Assembly: GCA_944324835.1 (NCBI GenBank)
Contig: CALUXV010000016.1
Coordinates: 1-35,839 of the forward strand
Length of the DNA: 35,839 bases
DNA from: Candidatus Gastranaerophilales bacterium
GTDB lineage: Bacteria; Cyanobacteriota; Vampirovibrionia; Gastranaerophilales; Gastranaerophilaceae
Direction of reading: 5' to 3'
The notes beneath the pieces are model-generated. The model saw nothing but the letters and a program-made list of their open reading frames with translations, did no database searches and was not told the origin of the DNA. Below, one piece after another: positions 33,001 to 35,839 of this stretch. How positions within the stretch are numbered: position 1 is the stretch's first letter; every line of letters begins with the position of its first letter. The position numbers and the translations under genes were made by a program.

Positions 33001-33989
33001 GACTTGATATAGTTTTTTAAGTTTGAAGAAATATCTTTATTCTTACAAAGCTTTTTAAGTTTTGATATTGCTCTGTTTTCAATTTGTCTGATACGTTCTC
33101 TTGAAACATTATAGATAGAACCGATTTCTTCCAGAGTCTTTTTATTGCCGTCACTATCAAGTCCGTATCTTAGAATCAGAATATCACGTTCTTTAGGACT
33201 TAATTGGTCAAGAATATGTCTTGTATCCTCAAGCAAATTTTCATCAGACACCCGATTATCAGGTGACATTGTTGATTCGTCTACAATATAATCAATGATT
33301 TTATTTGCATCATCTTTTTGATTAGTCGGTGTATCAATACTAATAGTAGATTGTGCCGACTTGATAATAGAATTCATTTTTTTAAGACTTAATCCTAAGC
33401 TATCTGCAACCTCTTGTTTTGTCGGTACTCTGCCTAGTTTTGTAGTTAAATCCAAAGTTTCTTTTTTTATTTTGGTTAATGAATCAATCAAATGAATCGG
33501 AAGTCTTATTATTCTTGCCTTATCAGCAATTGCACGTGTAATAGACTGTTGTATCCACCAGGTTGCATAAGTCGAAAATTTATACCCTTTTGTATAATCA
33601 AATTTTTCCGTTGCACGAATAAGTCCCATGTTCCCTTCCTGAATCAAGTCAAGAAAAGATAAACCTCTACCGATATATTTTTTTGCAATACTAACAACAA
33701 GACGCAAATTTGCATTTATCAAAATTTTTCTTGATAAATCACAGTGTTCTTCTTTTATTTTTCTGGCAATTTCATGCTCTTCTTCCGTTGATAAAAGCGG
33801 GATTTTACCAATTTGTTGAAGGTATATTTTGACAGAATCATCAGAATTGACTATTGATAAATTTTCAGAATTTTTTGGTTCTTCTATCACAACGGAATCA
33901 GAATCCGCATCAAGCTTATCAAAATCAACACCTTCTTCTGAGATTTCTTCAAAATTTAAATCAATTTTTTCCATATCAGTGTTGTTCAT
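32997..33989 (-). CDS. RNA polymerase sigma factor, RpoD/SigA-type (sigma-70 group 1 or 2)
   Basis: 330 residues. An acidic N-terminal tail (1-48) replaces region 1.1. Region 1.2 is [20 protein letters not shown] (about 52-71); region 2 has [40 protein letters not shown] and [20 protein letters not shown] (the -10 recognition helix); region 3 spans about 175-215; region 4 has [20 protein letters not shown] for -35 recognition. Motifs are those of primary or primary-like sigma factors. Length fits a short primary or a group 2 paralogue; I cannot separate these from one gene. ATG 33989 overlaps the RNA methyltransferase stop by 4 bases. Confidence 0.93.
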   Translation of the reverse strand: MNNTDMEKIDLNFEEISEEGVDFDKLDADSDSVVIEEPKNSENLSIVNSDDSVKIYLQQIGKIPLLSTEEEHEIARKIKEEHCDLSRKILINANLRLVVSIAKKYIGRGLSFLDLIQEGNMGLIRATEKFDYTKGYKFSTYATWWIQQSITRAIADKARIIRLPIHLIDSLTKIKKETLDLTTKLGRVPTKQEVADSLGLSLKKMNSIIKSAQSTISIDTPTNQKDDANKIIDYIVDESTMSPDNRVSDENLLEDTRHILDQLSPKERDILILRYGLDSDGNKKTLEEIGSIYNVSRERIRQIENRAISKLKKLCKNKDISSNLKNYIKS

Positions 33990-34747
33990 TGGCGTTTTTC
34001 CCTTCTGTTATTTAAACGTTGACGGACAGCCTCAAATACTATAATAGCTGCTGCGGCAGAAACATTCAAAGAATTAAAGTCTTTTAACATCGGTATTTTT
34101 ACCTGATAATCAGACATTTTTAATAGTGACTTTGACACTCCTGCGTGTTCTGCACCCATGATTAATGCGAAATTCATATCACAATAATCTATGTCATAAC
34201 AAGTATCCTTCGAACCTGCATCTGTTGCTATAACCCACCAGTTGTTATTTTTTAATTTTTGGACAGTAGCCGACAGACTGTTGACTTTTATAATCGGTAT
34301 ATGATTCACTGCCCCTGCTGATGTTTTTTCGACAACAGATGTTATAGGTGAATTACGTCTTGATGGTATTATTATACCATCAATTCCCGCACAAACACAT
34401 GTTCTTATTATTGCCCCTATATTATGAACATCTTCTACTCCATCCAATATAACTACAGAAGAATTTTCCGTATGCGTTTTGATAAAATCATCAATATCCG
34501 TATATTTGATAGGTGAAACTTGAGCAATAACTCCTTGATGGTTATAATCTGCATAATCTGCAAATTTTTCCTTCCCGACAAATTGATAAATTATACCGTT
34601 TTTTTGTGCAAGTTCTTTTATCTGTTCTATTTTTGAATCAGAATGAAGATTTTTAGAAATAAGAATTTTATTTATTTCACGTTTCCCGGAAGTTAATGCT
34701 TCCAAAACTGAATTCTTACCATAAATATAATCTGATTTTTCCATCAA
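33986..34747 (-). CDS. rlmB: TrmH/RlmB-type 23S rRNA (guanosine-2-prime-O) methyltransferase
   Basis: 253 residues of the SPOUT superfamily. The N-terminal substrate-binding domain starts [20 protein letters not shown]; the catalytic domain has motif 1 [20 protein letters not shown] (Asn109, Arg115), motif 2 [17 protein letters not shown] and motif 3 [18 protein letters not shown] forming the SAM-binding knot. RlmB methylates G2251 of 23S rRNA (E. coli numbering); other TrmH paralogues are an alternative. Two consecutive ATGs open the gene; the first (34747) is taken. It lies 10 bases after nadA and overlaps the sigma gene. Confidence 0.9.
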   Translation of the reverse strand: MMEKSDYIYGKNSVLEALTSGKREINKILISKNLHSDSKIEQIKELAQKNGIIYQFVGKEKFADYADYNHQGVIAQVSPIKYTDIDDFIKTHTENSSVVILDGVEDVHNIGAIIRTCVCAGIDGIIIPSRRNSPITSVVEKTSAGAVNHIPIIKVNSLSATVQKLKNNNWWVIATDAGSKDTCYDIDYCDMNFALIMGAEHAGVSKSLLKMSDYQVKIPMLKDFNSLNVSAAAAIIVFEAVRQRLNNRREKRQ

Positions 34748-34757
34748 ACACCTGTCA

Positions 34758-35666
34758 TTATTTTGATACTTTAAGCATTCGTTCTATACAAACTAATGCT
34801 TTTTTTGAAATATCACTATCAAGCGTTATTTCATACTTTTCATTTAATAAAGCGTTATAAATATCTTCAAACCTGTTTGTTTTCATGCTTGAACATATCA
34901 TATCTTCTCTTATCAGATAAAATTTCTTATCCGGATAATCCCGTCTTAATCTATCTATAACACCTTTTTCAGTCACAATAATAAATTCATTTAAATCTTT
35001 GTTATCGGCAACATACTTTATTATACCTGTTGTACTGCCTACATAATCAGAAATTTGAGTCACCTCTACTCTACATTCCGGATGAGTAAGAACTTTTACT
35101 CCCGGATGTTTTGATTTCATTAATTTCACATCCTCAACTGTTACTTTATTATGGATAGGGCAGCAGCCGTTATAAGTAATAACCTCTACACCGTCCAATT
35201 GTGATTCTACCCACTTGCCCAAAAATTGGTCAGGCAGAAATAAAACTTTATCACTATTCAGACTCTTAACTATTTTCATTGCATTAGAACTGGTACAGCA
35301 AATATCGCATTCTGATTTAACCTCTGCCGTTGAATTAATATAGCATACAGTCGGAATATCCGGATATTTTGATTTAAATTCTCTTAACTGATTCAAGGTA
35401 ATCATATCCGCCATATCACAACCACAGTCAAGACTCGGAATAATAACCTTTTTATCAGGAGATATTATTTTAGCAGTCTGCGCCATAAATGTAACACCTG
35501 CAAAAACAATTATATCGGCATCCGACTCGACAGCCTTCTGGCTTAAATATAAAGAATCACCAACATAGTCCGCAATTTCATCAATTTCCACATTCTGATA
35601 ACAGTGGGCTAAAATTACGGCATTCTTTTCCTTTTTAAGTTCTAATATTTTTTCTCTAATATCCAT
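34758..35666 (-). CDS. nadA: Quinolinate synthase
   Basis: 302 residues; condenses iminoaspartate with dihydroxyacetone phosphate to quinolinate in NAD biosynthesis, using a [4Fe-4S] cluster. Three cluster Cys are placed as in known NadA: Cys83 in CGCDMADM, Cys169 in GCCPIH and Cys258 in MICSSMK. Other marks are AVILAHCYQNVEIDEIADYV, GDSLYLSQKA, VCYINSTAEVKSECDICCTS, FLPDQFLGKWVE and LTHPECRVEV. It heads a three-gene unit with rlmB and the sigma factor. NadB and NadC are not present in the window. Confidence 0.96.
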   Translation of the reverse strand: MDIREKILELKKEKNAVILAHCYQNVEIDEIADYVGDSLYLSQKAVESDADIIVFAGVTFMAQTAKIISPDKKVIIPSLDCGCDMADMITLNQLREFKSKYPDIPTVCYINSTAEVKSECDICCTSSNAMKIVKSLNSDKVLFLPDQFLGKWVESQLDGVEVITYNGCCPIHNKVTVEDVKLMKSKHPGVKVLTHPECRVEVTQISDYVGSTTGIIKYVADNKDLNEFIIVTEKGVIDRLRRDYPDKKFYLIREDMICSSMKTNRFEDIYNALLNEKYEITLDSDISKKALVCIERMLKVSK

Positions 35667-35673
35667 TTACACT

Positions 35674-35679
35674 ATTGTA
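35674..35679 (-). promoter_or_regulatory. -10 element of the nadA operon, leaderless
   Basis: Minus strand TACAAT lies 7 bases before ATG 35666, so the transcript would start at the start codon. The -35 is weak and no RBS is seen. The remaining DNA to 35839 is AT-rich with no gene detected. Confidence 0.4.
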
Positions 35680-35839
35680 TAACAAAAAGGATTATTTTTT
35701 GATAAAGCTTTTATTAAGATTTGTAAACATGTCTGAAAATCATGTCAATTCATGGTTTTAGGAATACTTTATATACATGTAAAAGGTTATTTAAAAAGTT
35801 TTAATTAGGTTAGTAAAGATTATAAAATTACTTATAGGT

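Noticed and set aside
1-35839. Prophage, insertion sequence or integrase genes
   Set aside because: No transposase, integrase, terminase or phage structural signature was found on either strand, and no long inverted repeats with target duplications were seen.

Overview
The window is AT-rich bacterial chromosome from an organism with a Gram-negative envelope. It carries two TolC-type outer-membrane factors, an RND efflux pump, a lipoprotein-anchored binding protein and SLH-domain exported proteins, together with a housekeeping-type sigma factor and ordinary core genes. Low GC, SLH domains beside outer-membrane machinery, and a small protein opening with a CPHGLPPGACPIC motif suggest a host-associated non-photosynthetic cyanobacterial relative (Vampirovibrionia/Gastranaerophilales type). 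That assignment is my inference from gene content, not from a marker-gene placement.

Layout. 1-435: a sugar O-acetyltransferase cut by a frameshift in an A8 run. 615-2886: a stand-alone GltD-type flavoprotein overlapping an exported protein. 2941-5850: a cobalamin-riboswitch-like leader followed by three unrecognised genes. 5867-11872 (minus): oligopeptide-type binding lipoprotein, two ABC permeases, an MgtC-family protein and a membrane-anchored TPR protein, all overlapping or tightly spaced, with no ABC ATPase. 12111-12266: a 51-residue protein. 12363-16457: rmlA, GtrA, a soluble histidine kinase and a divergent PurD-like ATP-grasp enzyme. 16515-19674: a MarR-controlled EmrA/TolC efflux locus without an inner-membrane pump. 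19822-21130: rplJ-rplL with an L10-type leader and attenuator. 21158-23336: two paralogous exported proteins, one with SLH domains. 23341-23540: structured non-coding DNA and tRNA-Gly(CCC). 23732-29928: a second MarR regulator divergent from a complete RND tripartite pump operon. 29989-30178: two opposed tiny ORFs. 30288-33000: thiL and a large TPR protein. 32997-35666 (minus): nadA, rlmB and a primary-type sigma factor.

Themes. Envelope export dominates: two MarR/efflux loci, each with palindromes in the divergent promoter region, and three exported proteins sharing a C-terminal domain at three sites. Several genes (gtrA, histidine kinase, purD-like, marR, thiL, TPR gene, nadA) have a -10 hexamer placed so that transcription would begin at or within a few bases of the start codon, with no Shine-Dalgarno, suggesting leaderless translation alongside normal RBS-led genes. 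The most novel-looking unit is the three-gene unknown cassette at 3128-5850 behind the riboswitch-like leader.
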